Source: Hydractinia symbiolongicarpus
Lineage: Eukaryota > Cnidaria > Hydrozoa > Anthoathecata > Hydractiniidae
Direction of reading: 5' to 3'
NCBI RefSeq assembly: GCF_029227915.1
Contig: NC_079883.1
Location: forward strand, 22,010,001 to 22,074,000
Length of the DNA stretch: 64,000 nt
Below the pieces are notes generated by a model. It saw nothing but the letters and a program-made list of their open reading frames with translations, ran no database searches and had not been told where the DNA came from. Each line of letters begins with the position of its first letter. Within the stretch, counting starts at the first letter, position 1. The position numbers and the translations under genes are program-made. This document shows, piece after piece, positions 15,001 to 31,739 of this stretch.

Positions 15001-15242
15001 TACAACTAGAGCTATAATACCAGCAATATTTTACGTAGTTTCGTAGGAAAATGCAACAGTAGTATTATATTCTTAGTAGTTTAGCTAACCTGGTAAACTG
15101 GAGAATAAGTGTCTTCTGGCTTGATTTCGTCTTGATCAAAAAAGTACTTATCTTCTTCTGTTAAAAGTTCAGGAAATGTTGTAAGGTACATTTCAGAGTC
15201 GTAAATATTCCAAGAAGGTACTTCCTGATTGCTGTAAGTCAT
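12059..15242 (-). CDS. Fos-like bZIP transcription factor
   Basis: Four exons on the minus strand: 15242-15090, 14046-13735, 12943-12836 and 12238-12059. All introns are GT-AG and all junctions are phase 0, giving a 250-aa protein. Exon 3 encodes the basic region: RRERNKQAALRCRTRRRER at about residues 167-185, the AP-1 N-x-A-A-x-x-C-R signature. The zipper follows, with L189, I196, V203, L210 and L217, ending at H224 as Fos and ATF3 zippers do. The N-terminal half (exons 1-2) is Ser/Pro/Gln-rich and probably the activation region. Two sumoylation-type motifs are visible, IKPE at 40-43 and VKPE at 245-248, the second at the extreme C-terminus. Fos-family proteins dimerise with Jun and bind AP-1 or CRE sites. 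Fos is the best call because of the RRERNK...RRRER pattern; an ATF3/JDP2 relative is the alternative. The start gives a clean exon just downstream of a TATA-like promoter. Confidence 0.88.
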
Positions 15243-15363
15243 TTGAAATCAACTCTAAAAATTTTGTCGGTTATTATCGTTATTCGTTGATTACTCGTTT
15301 GATGAATAACACTGTTCGGTTGTTCTCGTTGATGAGTTATGTTCAAATTATTTCGACGAGCAG

Positions 15364-15371
15364 TTTTATAG
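15364..15371 (-). promoter_or_regulatory. TATA-like box of the Fos-like gene
   Basis: CTATAAAA on the minus strand, about 120 nt upstream of the start codon. It would put transcription start about 90 nt before the ATG. A CCAAT motif (15393-15397, on the plus strand) and a CRE-like TGACGTAT (15416-15423) lie just upstream, an arrangement reminiscent of immediate-early promoters. Position and motif only; no transcript evidence. Confidence 0.5.
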
Positions 15372-15480
15372 TTCTTACTTATGTGCGATTAACCAATCAA
15401 GTTTGATGTGGCTTATGACGTATAAATAATTACTTTAAGTCTATACTATTGTAAAGAACAATTTGTAAGTTCACAGCTAA

Positions 15481-15488
15481 TGACGTCA
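15481..15488. promoter_or_regulatory. Perfect CRE/ATF site upstream of the Fos-like gene
   Basis: Palindromic TGACGTCA, 239 bp upstream of the ATG and about 110 bp upstream of the TATA-like box. CREB/ATF and some AP-1 dimers bind this octamer. It fits cAMP/Ca-responsive or autoregulatory control as known for animal fos genes, but binding here is an inference. Confidence 0.55.
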
Positions 15489-16565
15489 AGGAATATTTTT
15501 TTTGTTTTTTGTAATTACCAAGCAACTTGAGTAGATCTAAAAGAATTCATGCATAATTTATAATAGCGTCCAATACAAATAAGTTTTACTTAATTCATTT
15601 AAAAATATGCATAGCATAATTTACTTAACGACAAAACACGAGCGCTTAAAACATAAATAATATATTTATAAACAAATAGTCGCCAACGTAGAAGTAGGAA
15701 AGGTCAACTTGCTTAAACGCTGCTTAAACAGACGGTGGATGATAATTTAGTGTAATTAGTCAAACAAGTTCTGTCAAGCTGTACAAGTATTAAGGACCAC
15801 TCCCTTCCCACACACTAAGTGCTTGATACAAAAATAGACCGTGTATTTTCATACCCTTGACGAAAATAACCGAATCTTCCCGAAAATACTCGAAGAAAAA
15901 TTATATTGCACAATTTTGCTGATAGATGTGATGATACGAGAATTTTCGTTTATTTATATTAGAAAACAAAGTCCATTCAGTTGTTAACCTTCTACAGATT
16001 TCTGCATAATTAAGTTGATATATAAAAAGAAGTATGTAAAACGCTTATCGATTAGAAATTTCTATGGTATTAACTGGTGTTAAAGTTGGGATTTTATTAG
16101 ATAAAAGAATCACCGACACGTTACTTACTATTCTTTGATACAAAATATTCTAAAACATGTTACTCTGGTCATACAGTAAGCCATTGTATAAAACTGACAA
16201 GTCAAGAATGTCAAGCGCTTATGACGTCAAACTTATACGTCATGAGCCATACCCACCAGTTTGTTTGAAAATAAGAAAATTGATTAATTGAGCCAAATCT
16301 GTTTATTCTATAAGAAGTAGAATTAATTTGTTGACGTCTGCATATTTTGCCAAAAAATTTTCGTACGCTAAACAATGTGATCTTTCCAAGCCAAAGAAAA
16401 ATCGTCATCAAAGAACAATTTCGCCAGTTTATTTGAAAGAAAACCAAGCTACGGGTTGGACAAGCGTTTAAAACCTTTTTAAAAAATGTCAAGGCTAAGC
16501 AACAATAAGAAAAAGAGAAAAACGATTGTAACTTCTTCATAAATTTTCTCTGTCCCCATGTAATC

Positions 16566-16677
16566 AACCTCGTTCCCAGGGCATTTATTATTTTTGACAC
16601 TGAGGCAGCCATTTGGACATGTTCTTATTGCCGTCCCAATGTCAAAAAGATAAAAGATGCCCTGGGCACGAGGTTTC
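16566..16677. mobile_element. Foldback element, CTCGTTCCCAGGG family
   Basis: Begins with ACCTCGTTCCCAGGGCAT and ends with its near-complement ATGCCCTGGGCACGAGGT. A second inner inverted repeat (TTTTGACA / TGTCAAAA) is nested inside. About 112 bp, no coding capacity. Related foldbacks lie at 24185, 26089 and, with diverged ends, 20886 and 21714. Confidence 0.7.
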
Positions 16678-18134
16678 ACATGTAACATTTGCCACCATCA
16701 ATGTAAGAGACTAAGTCAACCCTGTTTCCACGCCTGCCCGATGTTGACCATTTTTTGAAGCAGTGAAAAGATAAGAATAATTTTATAATTTCAAAAAATA
16801 GTATAATAATTGTATATGTAAGTTCTTCTTAAGTTTCAAGTAAAATTCTCCCTCACTAATTAGCGTACATCTCTAATTAGAGCAACCTTGTCCCCAAACG
16901 ACAAAGATATACGATGTACGATGGATGCTACTATTCAATACGCTGTACCTAACATTCGATACGCTGAGCCTAACATCCTAACATCCTTTTCCTATAAATT
17001 TCTTTTTTTCAAGGCTTAACGGCGATAGTGGAAAATTAAAAATTAAACCAACTGAGACTGCTATTTGGTTGAACTGAATTCTCACGCAGTCTTCTGTTAT
17101 CACTCAAAGAACGGATCCCGCAAATATGAAAGCTAAAATCGGGAGAAAATAGTCTTGCGGCTGGACCGCCATAACTCCTGTCATGAAGAATGCTTCTTAC
17201 GTTTTGGAAAGCTAATATGCTTTCGGCAAAGGTTTTTTAAGAAACCGTCAAAACAAATCAAGAACTTTTGATTTGATTTTTCTCCCCCAAAACCACTATT
17301 TTCTCCTTTAATTTTATCACCACGAATTCGCGCTCCTCTCACGTGGGGAAGACGCAAGTACCCGTGGTTGATAAAGGGGTCCATTGTCCGTTAAAAATTT
17401 AATTGTAGGTTTTTTCAAACGAGGATTTATTGACATCTACACGATTTTTTCATCAGAATTTTGACTGTTCTTAAACTGTTTGTTTTAAAAAGCCTAAGAA
17501 AGCTCTCATCAAGTTCTTTAAATTACAAAATAAGTCATAAAAAGCAGTGTTTTGATCTTTTTTGCGTCAAGGCTCAACACCGTTCCAAGCTTAGAGAATT
17601 ACTTTCTCTGGTTTTTAAATGGCAAAAAATATAACATCTTACGGTTTCTTCTTACATACTTGTACAAATTAGAAGTTTTTATACATCTATACATACACAA
17701 AAACACTTGCAGTTAACGATAGGAAAAAGACCGTTTTGCTTGCTTGTTTTATAGCTTGTTGTCTTCAATCAAAAACACACACAACTTTCTCAAACTTAAA
17801 AAGTAACTCCTACCGTAGACTTCTTCCAAATGAACTTTCTATGTATTTTCTTTGGTTTTTTTAGTCTTTTTATTCAATCTCCAGTGATATGAACATATTT
17901 TAACAACGACATAATGTCACGTTCGCATGTTCCTTATGAGGAAGTGAGAAAAGTTTCTAAAGGTCGTGAATGACGGACGTGCATTGAACATTAATATTGA
18001 AAAAGAATGTTTTAAATATTAAAGTAAACGGCTAATTTCCTTTCTTGAGATTTTGAACATTCCGTTAGCTTGTGTAACTGTATTTAGCTGTTGTTAGGAA
18101 GAGAAAGCGAGAATTGACAGCATAGACATTTTTC

Positions 18135-18192
18135 GTAATCGGATGGTTGAATCGGAATGGAAAGTTCCATTCCGATTCAATCATTCGATTAC
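18135..18192 (+). repeat. 28-bp near-perfect hairpin
   Basis: Arms 18135-18162 and 18165-18192 pair over 28 positions. The only two deviations are G-T pairs when read as plus-strand RNA; on the minus strand they would be A-C mismatches. The central loop is very short. It could be a young foldback element or the source of a small-RNA precursor. Confidence 0.7.
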
Positions 18193-20885
18193 AATACTGT
18201 CTTTACTGTCAGTTGTCACTCTCACTTCCTAAAAACAACCGATTATGTTCTAGTTTTTAAACGGGAACATGTTTGCTATCACAAAGTTAGAAACAGATAT
18301 TGTAAGCATAATATCTATGTGTCCGGCTTTATACTACTTGAACATTCACGCATGTTTCCTGATAACATTGTCGGACGCAGTTTTATTCAAATAAAGGCAA
18401 ACTCAGCTAAAATAAGGAAACTGTACTTCGCATATTAAATGCGAGATCGTGTATTCCTGTGCTTTGCGCGATTCAATTTACACCTTGTCTCATGTCTAAT
18501 AAATACTATCCTATTTTCTGAAGGATTATTACCATCATAATAAAGTATCTATATCACGAGTTTAACTTGGTTCCAATAACAGCCGAAAGTTAAGAGGACA
18601 TGTAAACACACATAAAACACGTTACTCGCTTGCACGATATAAAATGTAATAACACGGACTTCGCACACATCAGGAAGTCACCCTCATGTCACTGTCAGAA
18701 AGTAGTTTATGGAGAATAACTATTGTTCTAAAAGAAGATAGTACTATACGAAAGCTCTGACTTGTGAACTGAAGATTGTATTTTAAATTTTGGTGCTTAA
18801 TTTCCCTTCTTAACATATGATTTCTCAAGTGATTGACAAAGAAATCCTTAAAAATAATACGCTTTCCCATATAAAGGTGGATTCAGTCCTAGATGAAACG
18901 ATACTACATCATCAGTTCTCTGTCTTTCAATTACTCAAAAAGAAAGATAAAATGGCAATTGCGTTGCAAATGTAGGCTGGTCATCCAATCTTGTTTAGGG
19001 GCGGATCCTTAAAAGGAACTTATGAAAAAGACTTCTTTCAAACACAGGTTTTGTGTGTTCACTTTGACTTTCTTAGGATAGAAAAAATAACAACAAACTA
19101 TTCTAATTCTCTGTAACAAGAGCGCTAAAGATGTTTCAAAATTCAATATTTTTTCATGTCCATGAAAACATAACATCAATAATCCACTTGAAAGTTTTGA
19201 CACTTTGTGACGTCACAAAGACCGAGCATTGTTATCGCTATTTTTGGCTGAGTTATTTTGGGCCACTTCCAATTTTAGAGCAGTATTAGCTAAACAAATA
19301 TAGCTCATGACAGTTGGCGAAGTGGGAAAATAAGGAGGGAATTGAACGCAGTGTGAACACGGATAATTGTTTCCAAAAAAAGCTTAAACGCTAGTATGGG
19401 GGGTGGTTTTTGATAGGAAGCAATAAAACCACCCAAAAACATTTCTTAGCATTCTCTACAAAGACACTCTATCTCCAATGCCATTGACAATAAGAGTTCA
19501 AAATTCAGACAGCTTTTTACGTCACAAAACATTTCTACTAAATGTTTTTAACTTGTGTGTTGCAATCAAAAGTTGTTTATGTTCGTTGATATGGTAAATA
19601 CGTCAAAGTGTTTCAATGTCATTATGATCAAAATTAATTGATATATTAATTGCATCCAACATCTAATTAAAAGCTGTACTTTCAACTTAGCTTAATTGAT
19701 TTGTTTTCAAACAGCGTAGCAACGTTTGGATGTACTTTAAACTCTTGCATAATATTAATACTCCAACACTTGGTGTGTTCTGTACGCTCTATTGCATCTT
19801 TAAAAACACAAGACATTTTGAAAATGCCATACATTACTCGTGAAGACATACTAGAATTTACTAAGAACTGTTAAAAAGGTTTCCATCAAAACAATGCGTT
19901 TGTTGCTAGTATTTTTTTCCTTCTCCCTTACGTTATTGGTGACAAAAGTGACGATTTTTTTGCTATTATTCCTAAAGAAACCTTCCAGATCTAATTTTTA
20001 AATTTTTTGTGAGAGAATTCTTGCCTTGCAATTTCACTAAAAATAACGATCGCATTTTTTTTACAAAATGCTGACATTCCAGTTGGACTGGTTAATTTAG
20101 GTGAACTAATTAAATCGAGCAAAGGTGCAACTTTCAAACTTACCGAGGTCACGCTTTACGTTGACGTTTGTCTGTAACGTCATTACACTTTTACTTTTGA
20201 TTCAAAAATTATTAAAATCGCGTCAATTGTTCCGTCTGTCTAGGCAACCGTAAACAGGAGCCCTGTGGACAAAAATGGATTATGCACATCTTGAAAGCGT
20301 CTATTTAGATTTTGTTGGCTTTAGCTATGTTTTTCCGTCCTTGTAAGAATGTCATTTTACTAGTCCTTTACCTCCTTAAGTCTCCATCAGAAGGAATATT
20401 TCGAGCAGACTGGTTTTGCGCATATTACGGCAGATTAAACACAGAATTACTTTCCATTTTTTGGCGGCGGTGAAATATGCTCTGTTAGCCAATCACAATC
20501 TTCATATTTTTGCGTGAGCAAGGAATTTTTTCGTTTTTACATTTAATAAAGGAAGACTTGTAGCTTAACAAGAATCCGAAGTTGTCCTCCAATACAGCCA
20601 ATCAAAACACATTGAAAAATCTCAGAGATGCGTCGCCCAAACGCTAGCCTGGATGCCAGTGTCCTCTTTTATTGTTAAAAAATGAGCTGTGAGACAGACT
20701 ATATTTGACTATATTTACTGTCTATGTCTATGTCAGAGGTTGTTGCTTTGATCTTGATGCACTTGCTGTTTTTTGTTGAATAGTACCTTTTGCTAACACT
20801 ACTTCGCCTAGTGTAGACCAGGCTTTATGCATTTCTATAGATACAAAATTTACACGCCTGCACTATTATATACTGCCATTGTCGT

Positions 20886-20936
20886 CCCCAGAGCTCTTTG
20901 AGATTAAAACCTAGTTTATCTCAAAGAGCTCTTGGG
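20886..20936. mobile_element. Foldback element with GAGCTCTTTGAGAT arms
   Basis: CCCAGAGCTCTTTGAGAT is followed after a 14-nt spacer by the complement ATCTCAAAGAGCTCTTGGG. A solo relative with the same AAAGAGCTCTGGGGACGAGAA end lies at 22836-22857. The outer GTCC/GGCCGAGAA ends resemble the CTCGTTCCCAGGG family. Confidence 0.65.
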
Positions 20937-21713
20937 CCGAGAATGATATACTGCCTATTCATAGTCGCTGCAATTCTTTTTTATAAAATATGTTAAAATG
21001 CTAAATTTACACTGAAAAAAGTTCTGTGTCGCTGCGCGGTTCCTGCAATTGACATTCTCCGTCAGGTGCCGCAACAAGACTAGGTATAATCCAAACTACC
21101 CGTAGCGTTTTGAGTCGCGTCATGCTGATATCAGCATTTTCCATTGTTATTCTGAAGCCACGTGTTTGACACTATTGTATACAAAAATAAAACGCAATGT
21201 GAACAAAAAACGTAAATGTCACGCGGCGAGGTGTCGCGCCGCAAGGTACTGTTTTTTAGTGTGATTTGACAACTTTAGTTAAATATTTCTCGTTAATGCT
21301 TCTACTGACGTCACGAATAAATATCGAGTCCAGTGAAAAAGTTATGTTAATTTATTTCGTTTATGTTATATTGTAGGATTAAACCGGACAAAGTCTTTTT
21401 ATTAAAACTAGACTAAACAAGACATCGTTGAACAAACACTTTGCACATCCTCTTTAAGACTGCGCCGGATGAAGTTCAACAAAGCCGGAAAATTCAGATA
21501 TCGTTGTTAGTACTTGCGCCTATCTTCAAGGTCCATATAAAAAACATTTGCAAAGGTTCACGAAAAAAATACTTCAGTCCCACATCTCCTGGCAAGAACT
21601 ATTCTTATGTTTTTTTTAATAATCCCTGGAAAAGTAAGAAGTTCTGAGGACGAGTTTGGAAACTAAAGAAAAAGAGTTGATGTGATTTAGTTCATAGTTT
21701 CCACTTTATCAAT

Positions 21714-21803
21714 CCTGTCCCGAGGGCTGGTTTACATTGTATTGGGTCGTAATAACTTTCTGTCTCAAGCCAAAAATCAAACAGGCCCAAGGAACGAGGT
21801 TGA
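21714..21803. mobile_element. Decayed foldback element
   Basis: CCTGTCCCGAGGGCTG at the left and CAGGCCCAAGGAACGAGG at the right are imperfect complements. It looks like an older, diverged member of the CTCGTTCCCAGGG family. Confidence 0.45.
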
Positions 21804-23540
21804 ATCTTCACCATTGAAAATTTTCTTAGTCTTACATTAAATTCACCTATAGATTCCACTTAGCTTAGCTTGATCTCGTGATAATATTATGCAACAGAAA
21901 GCATCACAACGCATTTCCCTTTTATGTTAAAAAGTGGAATGATTTCGAAAATTTCATTGTGTCTGAAAAAGAAATCTAGTTCCTTAGATACTTAAAAAAA
22001 AATTATTATTTTGTTCTTTACAATCCTACCTCGGTTCTCGGTTCAAGAGCTTCCTTTCTTCTGTCGATGCAAAACCCGAACAACACCATGAGTATGATTG
22101 CAGCGTTGCTTTAAAGCAATAAGGAAGAGGTATCACAGACAGTATCAACAAACTTGCCACCAAAAAAAACAAGACGTGGTTAATAAAATAAACTGATCCA
22201 AAAACCAACACGTTTCCTTTCCGACGACCAAATAAACACAGTTTTTGTTTTCAAAAATCATTCATTGGATTATTAAAAAATAAACAAATAAATAAAAAAT
22301 TGATGTAGTTGGTATTGGTGACACAAACTGAACCCAAAATGTTATCACACACTGTAATGTCCTCTTATCTCAACAAGGTAGCTCTGCATTCTCGTTCCCA
22401 TAGCCTAGCTAAATAAGCTTTTTTCGAGGATATTAAAATTCAGTTCCTCTAATACAAAGCTTACACGCAAACGAATGTTTCAGAGCAAATCCCTAAAATT
22501 TAAATCCACCAATTAACACAAAATAATTTCTCAGAGCAAACTCAGAATTAAAATCAACAAATGAGCGCAAAGCCGCATGGTCACATCCCACCCCCTTTAA
22601 AATAGTACGAGAGTTAATTATATTTGTTCAGGTGAGTGAGACCTTTCGCGCTCAAAACAAAGGATTTCCTGATAATGATCACATAGTAAATAACAATAGA
22701 AGTAACCAATCAAAAAGCGCGGTCAGTAATTTGCGACCCAGTGTAATTTCCCCACCAGAACTATTCCGATTTCCAAATGGTTAAAAAATTATGCTGGGTT
22801 TCCTGGCTATCATTCCAAGAGTTCAGGTTTATCTTAAAGAGCTCTGGGGACGAGAATGGGTAGTTCTGTTCACAACACTTAATATTTTAAAAAATTATGC
22901 ACCGCTACACTAGACTGTTACTTCACGGTACTTCATTAGTCTCGGTAATAAGAACGGCAAAAAAGAACCCATTGTAAAGTTCTACCGGCTTGCCGCACAA
23001 CAATAAAATAATAGATAGTTATAGCTATACAGCTTGATTATACCTTCTATATTACTCAAATTGCATAGTTGAATGGTTTTTAGAACAAGGTTTATCTTTC
23101 AAAGACCATTATCAATAATTTTGTTATGATTGGTCACAAGGGAAATTTTGCGTAACTACTAAAGAAAATCGGTGCTGTGGTTAACAAATTCAATTTGTGA
23201 TCATAGCGCTTTAGGCTCAGTTCTCTGTCACAATTTCAAAGCAGCGTTAACAGGCCGTCAATTTTTTATGGAAAACAAACTCCTTATGAGATATATTTTT
23301 TTTAGCTATGATCTGCATAGTACATGGTATATAGCGCTTAACCTGTCCGTTAGGCAGTACTGACCTGAAGACAACCTCTACTTTCTTATTTTAGGGTCGT
23401 CAATAAAGGACGTCCGCACCTTAGGGGGGAGCATTTTAAAATTCGTTTTGTTATCCAATTACATGAGAAGCATTTTGAATAGAGAATTCTTAGAGTTGTT
23501 TTTGTGCAGTGAATTTTCCCGTTTTAAGAATTGAAGAAAA

Positions 23541-23606
23541 TATCACAATTTGGGAAATATCACAATTTGGGGGAGGGGGGGTGGGGGGGAGGGAGGGCGG
23601 GTGGGG
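23541..23606. repeat. Short tandem duplication followed by a G-rich run
   Basis: ATATCACAATTTGGG occurs twice in tandem. The second copy runs into 38 bases (23569-23606) that are almost all G in seven runs of 3 or more. The composition contrasts strongly with the AT-rich surroundings. The plus strand meets the pattern for G-quadruplex formation. Confidence 0.75.
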
Positions 23607-24184
23607 TAAGAGGGGAAGTTAAGAACAAAGAGAACACGCATTGGGGGAGGGGTAAAATTGTGCACATATCCTTTATAAATTCCCCATTATAAAAAAAAAC
23701 ATGGTCTGTGACTGCACGACGTAGACTTTTTAAGGTTCATGACATAAACATTCGATGACGTCATCTTTGGTGCTTTAAGTGGAAAACAACGTGTTGGTTT
23801 TAAATTCAAAGTTGTTTTGTTAAAACCATATCGTGGTAATGTTATCGCATTATAATGTTTTAAAAAACATTAGCTAGACATTATTTTATTTGCTTGTGTT
23901 TATAAAATGATAATGCGTAATGTCAGGTTTCTAGAACTTTTTCTATCTGATGAGTCCATTTTAATTTTCCCAGAATTTAGAATAGAATATAAGTAAAACG
24001 CACTGGTTTGTTAAAATAGTTTCGACAAATGCACCTTGATAAAAAGAACTTCCGATAAAGATCTAAAAATCTCCCAAGCTCATACGAGGTCAATTTTCCG
24101 CGTCTCTAAGTGGGATGTCAATGAGGAAGATACGCATCTAATGGTTGATAACCTTTGGCTTGAAAAACTCTCTGCACTTCTTTA

Positions 24185-24245
24185 CCCTCGTTCCCAGGGA
24201 TCTTGCCTTTATATGAGAGAAGGCAAAGATCTCTGGGAACGAGGG
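24185..24245. mobile_element. Foldback element, CTCGTTCCCAGGG family
   Basis: CCCTCGTTCCCAGGGATC with TTGCCTT on the left pairs with AAGGCAA and GATCTCTGGGAACGAGGG on the right. The stem is about 25 bp with a loop of about 9 nt and one bulge. The arms are the best preserved of the family in this window. Confidence 0.75.
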
Positions 24246-26088
24246 CGGTACATCTTCACTAATTTTTAGTACATTTTTTCGTGATTTTAATAGTTTGCTT
24301 CCATTTTTTGTATTCGTATTTGAATTCAACGACAGATATATTATAAGTTTGTTTATCGGTGACAATACTGATAATTTTTATAGTGACAATAAAAGTCCCA
24401 CTTTTTGCAGAATAGTGTTTTTTTTTAAAGAAGTATATTTAAAAGTAAAAAAGAAGCTGTTTTAAGGGTCTCAGTGCGTTTTTAAAGTAAAAATTTTCGT
24501 CGCACAACCATCGATGGCGAATTTTTTTTTAACTGTCGTAACTTTTCTTAAGCCCTCTTTAGATTAAGTCTTGAGACTCGATCCTTAGTTTATATAAGTT
24601 TGGACGTAACATATAAAACATGGTTCACATCAGAGAGATAAAAACATTCGCTTACTAGTCTCTTTCTCAATAAAAAAATTTAGTAAGATATCAATCACAG
24701 ATGTGGATTATGCTTAAAATCATACCTACTTTTTTCATCTTTTTACTCCAATCAACAAAACTTTTTTTCTTTTTAACTCCAAATTTATCACGTATCATAA
24801 CGAAAATCTTCCTTATCCGTTTTGTTTTCTTGTTAAACTGCAAAAAAATTATCATAATATGCAAAATATTTTCTAAAGGTTATGACGTCACAAATTATCA
24901 TGGGAACGAGGCTGTATTTTCTTCTATCAAAAATGCCAATTAACACGTGCATTCAAATTCCGATACTTATAGATTTTCCCATTTAAATTTGCTTGCAATT
25001 TACATTCTTCGCGATAAAATTTTGCCACATGACAAAATCAGGTGATTGAATTAATTAATCGAACGGAAATGGAGGAATTTGGCGATATTATTTTTAAATG
25101 TTCATCAATATCTGCACGTGAATTTGTGCAATGTTCACACGACGTCATAAAATTATAACATAAACAGAATTTAAAAAATTTATTTTCATCACCAGTACCC
25201 AACCAGGACCCTGGGGCTCTATCTCGCTATCTTGATGTAGGGCTCGCGGCGTCGTCCCGTTAAAAAGAGGGTTTCCTTTAACTAGTAAAATCAAAATTGT
25301 ATGGTCGAGAAGAACTGAGTTGAATAATTTAATAGAAGATTCTGAAATTGTCTCTCAAAAAATAAGGAAACACGAGGAGATTTTCATTCCTATTTTTTAT
25401 AGATGCTAAAAACAGTTTACAGACACAGGTAAATGGACAGTTTTCGTACTTTCCATTTAAGATGCCTATTCGTACTGTACTAATTTTTGCACTGCAAAAA
25501 ATCTATTACGCGCGTATAAATTTGGCGCTAATTTAAAGTCCCCACAAATAAGAAGGAAAGGGTAGTAAAGGTAGGCTCTAGACAATCATAAATGCATTTC
25601 TTTATTGTGTGTTGAGGAATTATTTTGTTTAAAGCCGTTTGTTTTTTGTTGCAAATCATAAAAAAAGCGGGAGAAGAATTTCATACTGCAATTCACGCAT
25701 TGACGATAACCTTAGTCGAATGCGCAAAAATAGGTATTATAAATATCAAATATTTAATATCAAGTGGAAAAACACTAAATACGGGACAATCTTTTAAAAA
25801 TTAGTTGATTTGTGTATTTATTGTAAGAATAATTTTGATGAGAAATCTCAGGGAAGAGTTTTTAATTTGTAGATTAAGGAGTGCGTGTTGAGGTGTGGAA
25901 ACACTTTTTTTTGCAGCCAAGCAGACTAAAAACTTCAGTTTTAAAAAATAAACCAGAAAGAAAGAAGTTTTCCATATGCTTTTGTAAGACAAAGGTTGAA
26001 AAATTAAGTTGATAATCATACATCCTCTTGTTTTGTACGAGTACATTTCTTTCTGTTCCGCATTATTGACATCTACAGTCATTTTCAA

Positions 26089-26145
26089 CCTCGATCCCAG
26101 GGCTTTTTTTCTCTTTTTGATAAATAAAGCCCTGGGATCGAGATT
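26089..26145. mobile_element. Foldback element, CTCGTTCCCAGGG family
   Basis: CCTCGATCCCAGGGCTTT and AAAGCCCTGGGATCGAGATT form an 18-bp stem around a T-rich loop. Both arms carry the same G-to-A/T change (CTCGATCCC), so the stem is retained although the family sequence changed. Confidence 0.75.
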
Positions 26146-26860
26146 ACAGTTATTTTATTACTTTTTTGCTTTTTATTTTCCGCAATTTGATACTACCTTT
26201 ATTTCAAAAGTTTCTATTAATGTTGTAAATACACTTTTTACAAGCGGAAATTGAAAAGCGACATGCGGAGAGGAAAAGCAGAGCAGCTATTGTTACTATG
26301 ACAATGACCGACCGCGCGTGACCTGCCTAGTCAAAACGAAAGAAAGGACTCAATATAAACAATGATTTCCGTAGGCAAAAACCTACGTAATTCGCGGATT
26401 AAATTTAGAGAAAGACAAGAATCTAGACTTTTCACGCAGATTTGATTAAAAGAAAATTTACGTTATTACTGCTTTAAAGTGATGTCTTCTAATTTTGTGA
26501 AAGTTTAGTTTTTTTAGGTAAAAAAAACGCCAAAATCAGAAGGTACCAAACGATTTCTCTCTCCACTTCTCCTTGCGCTGCATGAACTGTCGCAAAGGCC
26601 ACAAGATAAAATTGTTCTGAAAAGCACTACTTTGCAAAAACTTTCGCGAATCATCAAAACCTACTTGACGGGCTCAAAACAGAATTCAGTAAAAATTCGC
26701 GAAATGGTTTTTCTTATAAAAATACGAGTATTCTTCGACACACCGAGTGAATGAGATGGAGTAAATGCATTAAGGCTTTGCGACAACTGTTACCTGTCTT
26801 GGCAGAGTAAGGAGCGTTATAATAACGGTAACAAAACAAGATATTTGGTAAATGTGCTAT

Positions 26861-31714
<4,854 letters not shown>

Positions 31715-31739
31715 GATGGCGTCCTCGACCTCTACAAAA

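Larger units (their letters stand above)
15489..26860. other. Gene-free region between the Fos-like gene and RPS27A
   Basis: About 11.4 kb without a supportable gene. It contains foldback elements (16566, 20886, 24185, 26089), a decayed one (21714), a 28-bp hairpin (18135), a G-rich run (23569), and TGACGTCA octamers at 16222, 19208, 21306, 23756 and 24883. The open frames seen are hydrophobic AT-rich translations without domains. Confidence 0.55.

Noticed and set aside
22026-22211. 61-aa minus-strand frame with a membrane-like stretch and a GTAGGA donor-like end
   Set aside because: No ATG in frame at a sensible place and no downstream exon found.
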